Assembly (NCBI GenBank): GCA_024509875.1
Contig: JAMPIV010009921.1
Coordinates: 49,750-113,749 of the forward strand
Direction of reading: 5' to 3'
Origin: Oreohelix idahoensis
Taxonomy: Eukaryota; Mollusca; Gastropoda; Stylommatophora; Oreohelicidae
Length of the DNA: 64,000 bases
The position numbers were made by a program, and so were the translations under genes. Positions 36,751-48,154 of this stretch are shown piece after piece. The notes beneath the pieces are model-generated. The model worked only from the letters and a program-made list of their open reading frames with translations, had not been told where the DNA came from and did not search any database. Position 1 is the stretch's first letter. Each line of letters opens with the position of its first letter.

Positions 36751-38479
36751 CCTGACCAGTCTTCACCCCCACTTCGTTCACAACAACTCAGTCATGCCCG
36801 TGAACTTGACATTAGCGCTTACTGCTACTAATGCAGTCATGCCCACAGTCAAACTTAACATTCACTCACTTCAACTCACAACTTACATAAACATATCTAG
36901 CTCCCACCGGAGCATGAGTACTGACATTCATTCTATAAACCGTTCATGACAGTCGGGAAATGTCAACGTTTGATTATGTCGCCACAACGGGCTGAATGTA
37001 TATGAAATTGAGAAAAAGGAATCTGGAGAACTATAGGTTCAGTTACAATTTATTCTTAATATTCTTTGGGTTAGTACTCTGTCTCTTTCTGGGTGTAAAC
37101 AAGAGGCCAGACAGGTTCACCTTGAAAACCCGGTAGTTAAATAAGAAATGTTCTTTTTGTGTTGTTGGACTTAGATCCGTTATTCTCAGATTAGACCGCT
37201 GGTAGATTTTGGGTTTGACCCAGTACTGTGTATAGGGAGGCAAAAAAACAACCATATAATCACAATAACCATTATTCACTATCTATCCTAAAATAAACCC
37301 GCGTAGATGTAAAATTTAATATCCACTCGGTTATTAACTTTAATTAGAAACACACAATATGTACGAATCGTAAAATATCTTGCAGTTTTTATCGTTTTAA
37401 CGAAAAAAACCCTCGTGAAATAAGCGCTAGTCGTTTATAAAATTACTCAAAATGAATTAGAAATAAATATATATTTCGTCAGTACTCATAATGAATAGTG
37501 CATTTACTAGTCGATTAAAATATCTCTTACTGGTTACTAGCAATTAATTAAATCAACGCTGCAGCCGGAACAATTTAGCTATAAATTATTTTAATTCCAC
37601 TAGTCAATTAACACACAAAGAAACAATCTTAGTGAAATATAAATGACGGACTTAAAAATTACATCACTCAAGAGGCTATTATAAATATTTACCGCAACAC
37701 AAATGACTATCTCCAATCGAAAAAAACTAAGAAATTTTCCACTGGTATACTGGATCTAGAATATCGAAGCTAGACGTCTGAAAATTTGTTGGTAACTGGT
37801 ACTGGATAAACTGAGTTTGAAAGCTGGAATATATATATGAAATAGACAAAAAGTCGCAGACCAGTTGTGAGACATAAACCTTTGGTGAATTTCTGCAGTC
37901 AGATATTGAATCAAAGTCTAATTTTCCACTCTAGCCGACCGTAGACGTGGTTCCACGGGTAAATCGTCTTTTTGATCTCGTCGATCCGTCTGTAGCTAAT
38001 TAAATTTACGAACGAACGGATGTAGGGGGGGGGGGGGGAACTGTGATTGATTATATTCCCTGACCAAGGTCTACCGAAAGTACGTCTTAACTTATCGACC
38101 TTGATTTTCTTCTTAGCTTATCTCCCCTGAGAAGTGCAATCCATCACATGTACAACTTTTGAATAATCTCCCTTGGTTCTACAAATATATAACCCATTCC
38201 CTCTCTCTAGGTGAGACATAGTCTGTTAGTAAACATTCTTCGTGGTTATAAAACATAGAGAGAAAGAAAATGTGCGTGGCCAAATTATGAGTTTGACAGA
38301 TATATAGAAGTGAAAGGGTCGGCTTAACAAAACGGGCAAAACTAATTGAAAAAGCCAGGTGGAAAACAATTGGAAGCAAACGTGTAGATATATGTAATCT
38401 ATATTTTTATAAGCTCTGTCACAGGCGACAAGTACTATTATGGAGATAGCAACCAAAACGCACCCGCCTCACAACACTG
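36751..38479. other. Non-coding, probably older TE sequence
   Basis: No gene recognised; the short minus-strand ORFs (37043-37279, 38179-38456) have no motif. It lies where the 5' LTR and leader of element 2 should be, but without a second copy this cannot be confirmed. It contains a run of 14 G (38025-38038). Confidence 0.45.
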
Positions 38480-38646
38480 TCCGAGATGTCGATGCCCTAA
38501 GCTTTCTAATAACCCTTACAATGGAAGAGGTAATAACATAAGTTAACAAGGTAAATAACAATATCTATCGTTCTCGTTTGCGTTGAACAGAAAAACTCGA
38601 CCTCTGGTCAGAATACCCACACAGATGTAGTAAATCAAAACAATGA
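38480..38646 (+). pseudogene. gag C-terminal tail of element 2 (left of insertion)
   Basis: The plus strand shows, across several broken frames, an Asn/Arg/Gly-rich tail (PYNGRGNN and similar) like the end of the element 3 gag, then a QNND segment that runs straight into the DNT...LANACC segment right of element 1 (from 48155) when the 9.5 kb insertion and one copy of AATGA are removed. This assigns the sequence to the same element as 48155-51527. Too decayed to be functional. Confidence 0.7.
38642..38646. repeat. Target-site duplication of element 1, left
   Basis: AATGA immediately before the 5' LTR, repeated at 48150-48154 immediately after the 3' LTR: the 5-bp duplication expected of an LTR-element integrase. 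Confidence 0.9.
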
Positions 38647-41000
38647 TGTGATGAATTTACCGTGATACAACAATAAAATATCTCCAAATATAAAGATAAA
38701 ATGTAGGGATAAAAATAATGCGTAAGATACTAGGAGACATGCTCGCCCATGCCCGCATTTCCTACCGCCATTCAAACTAACTAGTTAGACGTGCAGACGA
38801 AACGGTTTACCCTTTGTAGACGGGGGGGGGAGGGGAACGGATATCAAAAAAGGAAAAATATGACTGAACAAGTGATTGAATCTAGAGGGGCAAAAAGACG
38901 CAATTGGTAGTAAACAAAAAAAAATTCACGTCACTAGTTGACACAATGTAAGGAAATGGACAGAAAAGTCCGTAGCTCTTATTCGAAACAGTCATTTCTT
39001 GGACGTTTTACGATACTTGGTTGTTTTATTTGAATTCAGCGGCAAACGCCGTGGAGAAGGTTCGCGAACAAATTTCAAAAAAACTAAACTTGAGAAAATA
39101 TGTTTTTTCTTAATAATAGAGTTATGAATATAAAACCTAGCTAGTTTGATAGCCCATCTTAAGCAGAGAACGAATATACTTTAAATTATACAGACGGATA
39201 GATAACAAGGAAGATATTGACAAAAGACTGTGTTGTTCATATCACACTAGCGACTGTACTGTTCATACTGTCACTAAAGTTTCAAATTTTCGTCCTTGAG
39301 ACACGCAAATGCAAAAATCAAGCTGTAATGAACGAGAGGGGGAAGGTGGAGAATTGTGGCTAAAAATAACTTCGGAGGCAGATTTGTGCAGGGTATCGCA
39401 TGGAGTTGGTCCAAGAACCAAGTGTGTTTTTTGAAAAAAACAAGTAGAGACAGACGGACCAACAGACAATAATGCATACTTAACTGAGATCTGACTGAAA
39501 TTTGACTTTTGGTTGTAGATTTGAAAAAGTTAGGGGGGAAGTCTGTGATTGGACAAATGTAATCATATTAGCGGGACAGAGATGCGCATTTTTGCCATTT
39601 GATACAATTCTGTCCAGGGACACAGTCGTTTATTGCCTGTGGTGTTTTTCCCAGAAGATATTACATACATTTAGTGGGACGCCATCATATAGCCAGAAGC
39701 TCAGCTGAGTTTTGCTAGCAATTAACTGTGTTCTCTATTCTGAATTCTGGTAAGAATGAAAGCATTTATCTTGTATATTTTAATATTTCGAGTGATTGAT
39801 ACTGCCATATCATATAAAATGATTACGACAAGTAAGTGCTCGCTCTAGGTCCCCAGCCCAAGTTCAGGGTCTAGAGACAAACAAAATATATGGACGCCTA
39901 ACTGAGACTATGGAAGGCGGATCTATTATTGAGATCAGTGGGAACATATCACCTATCTTATTGAATAAAAGGAAACTATTGAACATATCTCAGATGCAAT
40001 GCAGTCTTGGGGAACTGATACTATATGAAAACAACTGGGTAAGATGTGCTGTGTGGTCAGAGATATCTGACCCATTCTATGTAATGTTGATGTGTTGTGC
40101 TGTGTGTAAGAGTGGTGCAGTAAATAGAGTACTGACACATAGCACAAATTTTGTTTCAGAATTGTGAGTTTCTGTTGTGGCACTAGGGTAGTGCCACATA
40201 AGTAATCAAGATTACACAAGCAGATGTGTGTGCCGCCTAACAGTTGTGTCGGAGCAGTATAGCATTGTATTCTAGCTACCGAGAGGAGTGGGCCACCGGA
40301 ATCCAGCATCAGATCTTCACAGACAAGATGAGTGATTAGTGGCCTGCTGAGGATTCACCAGAACTCTTAAATATGTATAAATATTTCCCCATCATAAATA
40401 TACTGAATTTTGGGAAAGATAACATTTATTACAGTCTATAAGACAATGGACAAAGCGTGTTCTAGTCACAGAGTGGGTGTGATGACACCACCCCAACAGC
40501 ACATCCAGTAATAGTTCTCCCAGAGACATTATAACTATAATTAATATTAACCAGTCTTATAAATTACCTATGTACACAAATTCCATTTTATTATGCCATA
40601 TATTTATGCATTCCATTTATAACTCCATAACATTTCATATGTTCTGACCAAACTAAAACATTGGTTCAGAACAAATAAATTTAGAAAAAATTTTAATATT
40701 TAAACTAAAACAGCCTGAGTTAGTTCAGTGTGTTATAGGTCTTATTAATATTGTTAGACTTAGTAATTATCTGTGTGTGTTTGTATATTCTACTACAACA
40801 CATTACATTTCAGTACCCTAGACTTTTTAACGTAGCTACATTCATAATAGTAAAAAAGAGATATGTTTGAGGTCGTAAGTGGTAGTAAGAAGGGCCTTCT
40901 GTAATTCACATAAACATTTATCTCAGGAGCCTTCACAGCTGACCTCATACATTACACTAGGTAACACAACAACCATACAGTACCATCAAAAACCACTACA
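38647..41000 (+). repeat. Element 1 5' LTR
   Basis: 2354 bp, begins TGTGATGAAT and ends CACTACA, so it has the usual TG...CA ends. It is a direct repeat of 45795-48149 with scattered substitutions and small indels (for example near 38822 and 46045). Unusually long for a gypsy-type LTR. It contains an 85-codon plus ORF (39910-40167) also present in the other LTR copies; with no domain, it need not be coding. Confidence 0.95.
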
Positions 41001-41005
41001 AATAT

Positions 41006-41023
41006 TGGGGGCTCATCCGGGAT
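41006..41023 (+). promoter_or_regulatory. Primer binding site, tRNA-Pro type
   Basis: TGGGGGCTCATCCGGGAT, five bases after the 5' LTR. It is complementary to the 3' end of tRNA-Pro at 17 of 18 positions (established for the tRNA-Pro primer site of gammaretroviruses, which has G where this has A at position 10). It primes minus-strand cDNA synthesis. Confidence 0.9.
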
Positions 41024-41154
41024 ATTTAGTTTATCAAAGATATTAGAATCTCCTGGTGGGAGAATTAAACCAGTGGGGACAGATTGTAAAAATTTAAAAA
41101 TTGTCACTTAAAATAAAAAGGGGAAAAAAAAAGTTGGTGAATCTTCACAGCCAG

Positions 41155-41390
41155 TGGTAATTAGTTAATTAATTAAATAATTAGAATTACCTTGGTCATT
41201 GGTTAATTAGAATTACCTTGGTCATTAATTAATTGGAATTACCTTGGTCATTAGTTAATTAGAATTACCTTGGTCATTAATTAATTAGAATTACCTTGGT
41301 CATTAATTAATTAGAATTACCTTGGCCATTATATATAAGTAGAATTACCTTAGTCACTATATAATTAGATTTACCTTGGTCATTGTTATT
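41155..41390 (+). repeat. Leader tandem repeat of element 1
   Basis: About eight copies of a roughly 27-base unit centred on AGAATTACCTTGGTCATT with AT-rich joins, between the primer site and the gag start. Perhaps involved in RNA packaging or translation, or just slippage expansion. Not a CRISPR: no unique spacers, and this is a eukaryotic LTR element leader. Confidence 0.9.
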
Positions 41391-41397
41391 TTGTGTG

Positions 41398-42476
41398 ATG
41401 GCTGACCTAGCAAAATTTAGATCGGCTGCTGTGCTAACGGCGAAGGAAATGAATTTGGATGGTCAGGTTTTAATTCAGTATGTAACTTCTGAATGTGACA
41501 AGTATATGGAAAGGGAAAATAGGAGGTTAGCTGAAGAGAAGAGGTTACAAATTGAGGCTGATAAAGAACTTAAGAGGCTGCAGACTGAGGCTGACAAAGA
41601 GGCAAAAGCATTGGAGGCAGAAGAAAAACGACAGCAAAGGGAGGCAGAAGATAGACGATTGCAAAGGGAGCACGAATTACGACTAAGGGATCTGGAATTA
41701 CAAGGCCATGCTCCTAAAAATGGTGCCAGCCATTTTGCCTCAGATGCTACGCCTAGTCAGGGAGCCTCAACCGCGGCTATGGGGTTTCATTTAGACCATT
41801 TTGTTGAGAAAGACGATGACATTGAGGGGAACCTCAGTAGATTTGAATTATTAGCTACTACATATGGGTTAGAGAGAGGTGGAGTCTTAAGTTATCACAG
41901 GAACTGAGAGGTACTTCTTATGAAGTCTTTGTTACAATGAATAGAGAAGACCAAGACAATTATGACATGCTAAAGCAGGCTTTGTTATTGAGATACGAAA
42001 AAAATGGTGAATTTTATCGTAAGAAATTTAGAAATGCCAAACTGTTGTCTGGGGAGACATACCACCAATTCTCTGCCACACTGGAAACCTATTTGGAGAA
42101 ATGGACTGCTCTGGGGAAGACCCAAGATCTTAAAGAGATGATCATGATAGAGCAATTAAGAGAGTCCATGGCTCCAGACTTGAGAAAATTTCTCATGGAA
42201 CAAGGTGCAGAGAGGTTGGGGAAGATTTTAAATATCGCTGAGAGGTATCAGGCAGCCCAGGCAGAGGTAAGTGGCACTAAAAAGAAGCACATAGAAAATT
42301 TTAAAGCTCCACAGCAATTTAGTAAATTTGATAATAGAGAACAGGGTAATAAAGGCAGGACAAACTTTGATAGGCCAAGAAATGACTATCGTGACAGAAA
42401 CTCACAGTTCAATGACCAAAAATATAATGAAAGAAAACCGTTTAACCAAGGAAAAAAGATGGTGCAAATGGTGTAA
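41398..42476 (+). pseudogene. Element 1 gag (one frameshift)
   Basis: Structural protein of the virus-like particle. ATG at 41398 (MADLAKF) opens a first ORF to 41907: about 50 residues, then a long charged coiled coil (EKRLQIEADKELKRLQ and on), then the start of the capsid-like domain (LDHFVEKDDDIEGNLSRFE). A single-base frame change near 41880 moves the rest into the frame of 41937-42476, which holds the remaining capsid helices (ALLLRYEKNGEF, YHQFSATL, LRESMAP) and an Asn/Arg-rich basic tail. The capsid part resembles SCAN-like gag domains. A second frame change at the A run near 42451-42456 leads into the zinc knuckle. Confidence 0.88.
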
Positions 42477-42633
42477 GAAAGACAACCATAACACCGAATT
42501 TTGTAGAAGGAAACCTTCAAACATTGCTGCAATGAAGTCGGGGACTCAAAGATTAAAGGTTAATCCTAATGGACAGCAGGAACCTTATCACCCCCAGTTT
42601 GTGAGGATGTTATTTGTAATGGGGTCACCATAA
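42457..42633 (+). pseudogene. Element 1 nucleocapsid zinc knuckle
   Basis: CKWCKKDNHNTEFC fits CX2CX4HX4C exactly (about 42463-42504). It is the RNA-binding knuckle of the nucleocapsid, reached by a frame change at the preceding run of six A. A programmed shift here is conceivable, but other single-base changes in this copy make simple decay or a sequencing error more likely. Confidence 0.85.
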
Positions 42634-44165
42634 GGTGCCTTTATGATACAGGTTTGGATTATGATTCAGTTGTGAAGTCTAGCCTAGTGGACCCAAGTCA
42701 GTATACCACAGAAACAGTGGAAATACAAGGGGCGACTAAGGACATACCGCTCATGACACTTCCCATCGCAAGGATAACGGTGAAAACTCGCTATGTGGAA
42801 GGAGAAATCAGAGCAGCAGTGATAGATGAACCAATCTACCCTCTGATATTGGGGTGTAGGTACGTCTTCTTGGGGAATCCCGAGAGACCTGTGATCATGG
42901 CGACAGTGCAGACCAGGTCACAGAAAAAGGAGGAAGAAGGTGAACCTATAAATGCTCATCCAGAGGAGATGAGGAAGGCGCAGGCTGAGGATAGGACACT
43001 CAAGCCATGTTTTAAAAAATTGCCCAAATGCCACACACCTCCAAGCAAAGGAGAGTACTTTATGAAGAACAAATTATTATACAGGAAGCCTGGAACTGGA
43101 ACAAATGGTCCCAACCAGCTGGTTCTTCCCACTTCATATAGGGATAAAGTGATGGAACTCGGGCATGCGATTCCCTTCAGTGGTCACATGGGGATCAGCG
43201 CCACAGAACAGCGTATAGCTTGTCATTACTTCTGGCCAGGGATAACGGAGGATATAAAAAGATATGTCAAATCCTGTCCAGAATGTCAAAGGGTAGCTCC
43301 AAAGCATTGGACTGCTCCTGCAACTCTAGGGGAAATGCCCATAGTGGGAACACCTTTTGAGAGGGTTGCAGTGGATATTGTGGGACCTCTCACTCGGACC
43401 AAGAGGGGGAACAGTTACATCCTTACTCTGGTGGACACTTGTTCTATGTGGGGAGAGGCGGTAGCCCTGCCATCAATTGATTCAAAACATGTAGCAGAGG
43501 CACTACTTACAATATTCACAAGATTAGGATTCCCGCATCAAATCTTGACTGATAATGGCTCACAGTTCAAGGGGAAACTAACGGAAGAAGTTTTTAAGCT
43601 ATTCCAAGCCAGACACTTTCATTGTAGTCCGTACCATCCACAAGGGAACGGCCAGGTAGAGAGGTTTAATGGGACTCTCATTTCTATCCTGAGGATGCTG
43701 GCACACGAAAAACCGGATCTGTGGGATCAATTACTGCCGGCCGCTTTGTTTGCGTATCGGGAGGTACCACATAGATCAACCGGGATGGCTCCCGCAACTC
43801 TGCTATTTGGGAGGCAAATAAAAGGTCCATTGGAAGCATTATTAAGGACCTGGACAGATGAGAAGGCAGAAGAGACTGTTACCTCATCGTATCAATATGT
43901 GAACGAACTGACCACTCGTCTGAAAGCTGGATGGAAACTGGCAAATGATAATTTGAGACAAGCCAGGAAGAAACATGCAGCATATTTTAATAGGAAGGCA
44001 AAGGACAGAGAACTAGCTGTGGGAGAGAAGGTGCTTCTTCTACTACCCGGCACCCAGAATAAATTACAAATTGGATGGCAAGGTCCATATACGGTTCTAG
44101 AGAAGGTGTCTAGAACAAACTATAAAATTTACAAAAAAAAGGGAAGGAGAAAGTTTATCATGTGA
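42564..44165 (+). CDS. Element 1 protease and integrase
   Basis: Frame open from 42564. The aspartic protease active site DTG is at 42645-42653, with the LILG flap-end motif about 70 codons later. Integrase follows directly. The HHCC zinc domain is His171, His178, Cys208 and Cys211, counting from codon 42654. The catalytic core has Asp241, Asp300 and Glu336 with 35 residues between the last two. The C-terminal GPY module has IGWQGPY. The frame ends at 44165 next to a run of A (44133-44140), after which the integrase tail continues in another frame to about 44300. No RT lies between protease and integrase: the domain order is reversed relative to Ty3/gypsy. Confidence 0.93.
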
Positions 44166-44391
44166 AGCTTTTAAAGAAGTATCTGGACAGACCACTCCAG
44201 GAAAGCACCCCCTTACTGACCTTGGCTATCGCAACTCAAATGCAAAAGGAACCACTCACCTCACATGAATACCCATTACAGCCGCACAGGTAAAAGTCAG
44301 TAAGCACCTGACTAAAAATCAGAGGGAGAGAGTTCAACAGGTTCTGGAGGAACATACAGATGTATTAACAGATAAACCAGGACATACAAAT

Positions 44392-45192
44392 TTGCTACAG
44401 TATGACATGAAACTGGTAGACTCAAACCCGATCTGTATGAGAGCCTATTCTATTCCGTTCGCGAAGGAGAAGGCATTGAAAGAAGAAATAGATTATTTGT
44501 TGAAGGAGGGGATTATTTCACACAGTGAATCATCTTTTAGCTCCAGTGCAGTTTTGTTGAGAAAACCGTCTGGGGAACATAGACTGTGCATAGATTACAG
44601 GAAACTGAATGCTGTCACAGAAGGACAAGTGGATCCATTACCAGACACAAAACAGTTATTTGCCAGATTAAACAAGGCAAAATACTTTTCAAAGGTGGAT
44701 CTTAGTAAAGGCTATTACCAGATTCCAGTGAAGCCTGAAGTGAGACCTTATTTAGCTTTTAGCACCTCGGAAGGACATTATGAATTCAACATGCTACCAT
44801 TCGGATTGAAAAATGCTCCGAGTGTATTTTCAAGGATGATGCGCAAATTGTTGGATCCCCTGAATAACCCATGTATCACGAATTTCATGGATGATATTCT
44901 CGTCACCACAGAGACATTTGAAGAACACATTAACTCTCTGAAAATGTTATTTGATAGGCTTAGGGAGGCGAATTTAACTGCTAGACCAACAAAATGTTGT
45001 ATTGGATGCAAAGAGTTGGAATTCTTGGGACACACTGTATATCAGGGTAACATGACCCTGACCCCAAGAACTTGGAAAAACTGCAGAGAGCACCTAGACC
45101 ACAAACAAAAAAGGACGTGCGGTCATTCGTGTCGTTATGTGGATTTTACCAAAAATATATCAAAAATTTTAACTCTATTTGTGCTCCTCTGA
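44392..45192 (+). CDS. Element 1 reverse transcriptase
   Basis: RNA-dependent DNA polymerase. From codon 44392: RLCIDYRKLN (about 64-73), the catalytic KVDLSKGYYQ with Asp103, MLPFGLKNAP, and FMDD with Asp167-Asp168, a variant of the usual YxDD in which Phe replaces Tyr. Conserved sequence extends upstream to about 44300, so the start is arbitrary within a polyprotein. The frame is lost near 45065 in the connection region. It is placed after integrase. Confidence 0.92.
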   Translation: MLQYDMKLVDSNPICMRAYSIPFAKEKALKEEIDYLLKEGIISHSESSFSSSAVLLRKPSGEHRLCIDYRKLNAVTEGQVDPLPDTKQLFARLNKAKYFSKVDLSKGYYQIPVKPEVRPYLAFSTSEGHYEFNMLPFGLKNAPSVFSRMMRKLLDPLNNPCITNFMDDILVTTETFEEHINSLKMLFDRLREANLTARPTKCCIGCKELEFLGHTVYQGNMTLTPRTWKNCREHLDHKQKRTCGHSCRYVDFTKNISKILTLFVLL

Positions 45193-45706
45193 CTGATCTG
45201 ACTCGCAAGGGACATCCAGATAAAATAGTTTGGACTGCGCAATGTGAATTGGCTTTCCAAGAGTTAAAAGAAAAACTCACTAGCAAGCCTATTCTCAAAT
45301 TGCCTGATTTGACACAGGACTTCGTGTGAGAACAGATGCAAGTAATGTAGGCCTCGCGGCGGCTCTGTTGCAAAGGTCATCTTCACCCGATGGGGAACTG
45401 AACCCAGTCGCTTATGCAAACCGCAAATTGAATAAAGCGGAGCAAGGATATTCCACAAGCGAAAAAGAATGTTTAGCGTTAATCTGGGCAATAAAAAAGT
45501 TTCAAATCTATCTGTATGGTAGGACATTTGTGGTCCAGACGGATCATCAGCCCCTGGTGTTCTTATCTCTGGCTAAGCATGAAAATGCTAGATTGTTGAG
45601 ATGGTCTTTATTATTGCAACCTTATCAGTTTAGTATTAAGTATATCCCGGGGTCATTGAATGTCGGTGCAGATTTCCTCAGTCGGCACCCCTGTGATCAA
45701 AATTAG
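45072..45706 (+). pseudogene. Element 1 RT connection and RNase H (frameshifted)
   Basis: Two overlapping frames. 45072-45329 has the RT connection (VRSFVSLCGFYQKYIKNF). 45326-45706 has RNase H with RTDAS, the EKECLALIWAIKKF glutamate block, QTDHQPL and the final ADFLSRH, i.e. all four D-E-D-D residues. Frame changes lie near 45065 and 45325. The stop at 45706 ends pol; no integrase follows, only about 90 bp to the polypurine tract. Confidence 0.9.
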
Positions 45707-45780
45707 AGTAGTGGTAGGCGTGAGGAGTAATTTTATCTATGTGTATCACTGGTTTTGGAACTTGCCGTAGTGCATGTTCT

Positions 45781-45794
45781 CAGGTGGGGAGATG
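45781..45794 (+). other. Element 1 polypurine tract
   Basis: CAGGTGGGGAGATG directly abuts the 3' LTR start TGTGATG. It is the expected plus-strand primer site. Confidence 0.8.
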
Positions 45795-48149
45795 TGTGAT
45801 GAATTTACCGTGATACAACGATAAAATATCTCCAAATATAAAGATAAAATGTAGGGATAAAAATAATGCGTAAGATACTAGGAGACCTTCTCGCCCATGC
45901 CCGCATTTCCTACCGCCATTCAAACTAACTAGTTAGACGTGCAGACGAATCGGTTTACCCTTTGTAGACGGGATGGAAACGGAGATCAAAAAAGGAAAAA
46001 TATGACTGAACACGTGTTTGAATCTAGAGCGGCAAACAGACGCAATTGGTAGTTAAAAAAAAAAAAAAATTCACGTCATTAGTTGACACAATGTAAGGAA
46101 ATGGACAGAAAAGTCCGTAGCTCTTATTCGAAACAGTCATTTCTTGGACGTTTTACGATACTTGGTTGTTTTATTTGAATTCAGCGGCAAACGCCGTGGA
46201 GAAGTTTCGCGAACAAATTTCAAAAAAACTAAACCTGAGAAAAATATGTTTTTTCTTAATAATAGAGTTATGAATATAAAACCTAGCTAGTTTGATAGCC
46301 CATCTTAAGCAGAGAACGAATATACTTTAAACTATACAGACGGATAGATAACAAGGAAGATATTGACAAAAGACTGTGTTGTTCATATCACACTAGCGAC
46401 TGTACTGTTCATACTGTCACTAAAGTTTCAAATTTTCGTCCTTGAGACACGCAAATGCAAAAATCAAGCTGCAATGAACGAGAGGGGGAAGGTGGAGAAT
46501 TGTGGCTAAAAATAACTTCGGAGGCAGATTTGTGTAGGGTATCGCATGGAGTTGGTCCAAGAACCAAGTGTGTTTTGTGAAAAAAAACAAGTAGAGACAG
46601 ACGGACCAACAGACAATAATGCATACTTGACTGAGATCTGACTGAAATTTGACTTTTGGTTGTAGATTTGAAAAAGTTAGGGGGGAAGTCTGTGATTGGA
46701 CAAATGTAATCATATTAGCGGGACAGAGATGCTCATTTTTGCCATTTGATACAATTCTGTCCAGGGACACAGTCGTTTATTGCCTGTGGTGTTTTTCCCA
46801 GAAGATATTACATACATTTAGTGGGACGCCATCATATAGCCAGCAGCTCAGCTGAGTTTTGCTAGCAATTAACTGTGTTCTCAATTCTGAATTCTGGTAA
46901 GAATGAAAGCATTTATCTTGTATATTTTAATATTTCGAGTGATTGATACTGTCATATCATATAAAATGATTACGACAAGTAAGTGCTCGCTCTAGGTCCC
47001 CAGCCCAAGTTCAGGGTCTAGAGACAAACAAAATATATGGACGCCTAACTGAGACTATGGAAGGCGGATCTATTATTGAGATCAGTGGGAACATATCACC
47101 TATCTTATTGAATAAAAGGAAACTATTGAACATATCTCAGATGCAATGCAGTCTTGGGGAACTGATACTATATGAAAACAACTGGGTAAGATGTGCTGTG
47201 TGGTCAGAGAGATCTGACCCATTCTGTGTAATGTTGATGTGTTGTGCTGTGTGTAAGAGTGGTGCAGTAAATAGAGTACTGACACATAGCACAAATTTTG
47301 TTTCAGAATTGTGAGTTTCTGTTGTGGCACTAGGGTAGTGCCACATAAGTAATCAAGATTACACAAGCAGATGTGTGTGCCGCCTAACAGTTGTGTCGGA
47401 GCAGTATAGCATTGTATTCTAGCTACCGAGAGGAGTGGGCCACCGGAATCCAGCATCAGATCTTCACAGACAAGATGAGTGATTAGTGGCCTGCTGAGGA
47501 TTCAGCAGAACTCTTAAATATGTATAAATATTTCCCCATCATAAATATACTGAATTTTGGGAAAGATAACATTTATTACAGTCTATAAGACAATGGACAA
47601 AGCGTGTTCTAGTCACAGAGTGGGTGTGATGACACCACCCCAACAGCACATCCAGTATTAGTTATCCCAGAGACATTATAACTATAATTAATATTAACCA
47701 GTCTTATAAATTACCTATGTACACAAATTCCATTTTATTATGCCATATATTTATGCATTCCATTTATAACTCCATAACATTTCATATGTTCTGACCAAAC
47801 TAAAACATTGGTTCAGAACAAATAAATTAAAAAAAAAAATTTTAATATTTAAACTAAAACAGCCTGAGTTAGTTCAGTGTGTTATAGGTCTTATTAATAT
47901 TATTAGACTTAGTAATTATCTGTGTGTGTTTGTATATTCTACTACAACACATTACATTTCAGTAGCCTAGACTTTTTAACGTAGCTACATTCATAATAGT
48001 AAAAAAGAGATATGTTTGAGGTCGTAAGTGGTAGTAAGAAGGGCCTTCTGTAATTCACATAAACATTTATCTCAGGAGCCTTCACAGCTGACCTCATACA
48101 TTACACTTGGTAACACAACAACCATACAGTACCATCAAAAACCACTACA
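45795..48149 (+). repeat. Element 1 3' LTR
   Basis: 2355 bp, direct repeat of 38647-41000, TG...CA ends, followed by AATGA (48150-48154). Confidence 0.95.
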
Positions 48150-48154
48150 AATGA
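48150..48154. repeat. Target-site duplication of element 1, right
   Basis: AATGA, matching 38642-38646. Confidence 0.9.

Larger units (their letters stand above)
38647..48149 (+). mobile_element. Element 1: complete Gmr1-like LTR retrotransposon
   Basis: 9.5 kb: 5' LTR, tRNA-Pro type primer site, repeat-rich leader, gag, zinc knuckle, protease, integrase, RT, RNase H, polypurine tract and 3' LTR, flanked by AATGA. Pol order is PR-INT-RT-RH, which in the Ty3/gypsy superfamily marks Gmr1-like elements. Catalytic residues of INT and RT are present, but at least six single-base frame changes split the coding region, so as written it is not autonomous. The insertion lies within the gag-protease junction of element 2. 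No envelope-like ORF is present. Confidence 0.95.

Noticed and set aside
41155..41390. Regular short repeats resembling a CRISPR array
   Set aside because: Units are joined by AT-rich variable joins and not by unique spacers, and they lie in the leader of a eukaryotic LTR element.
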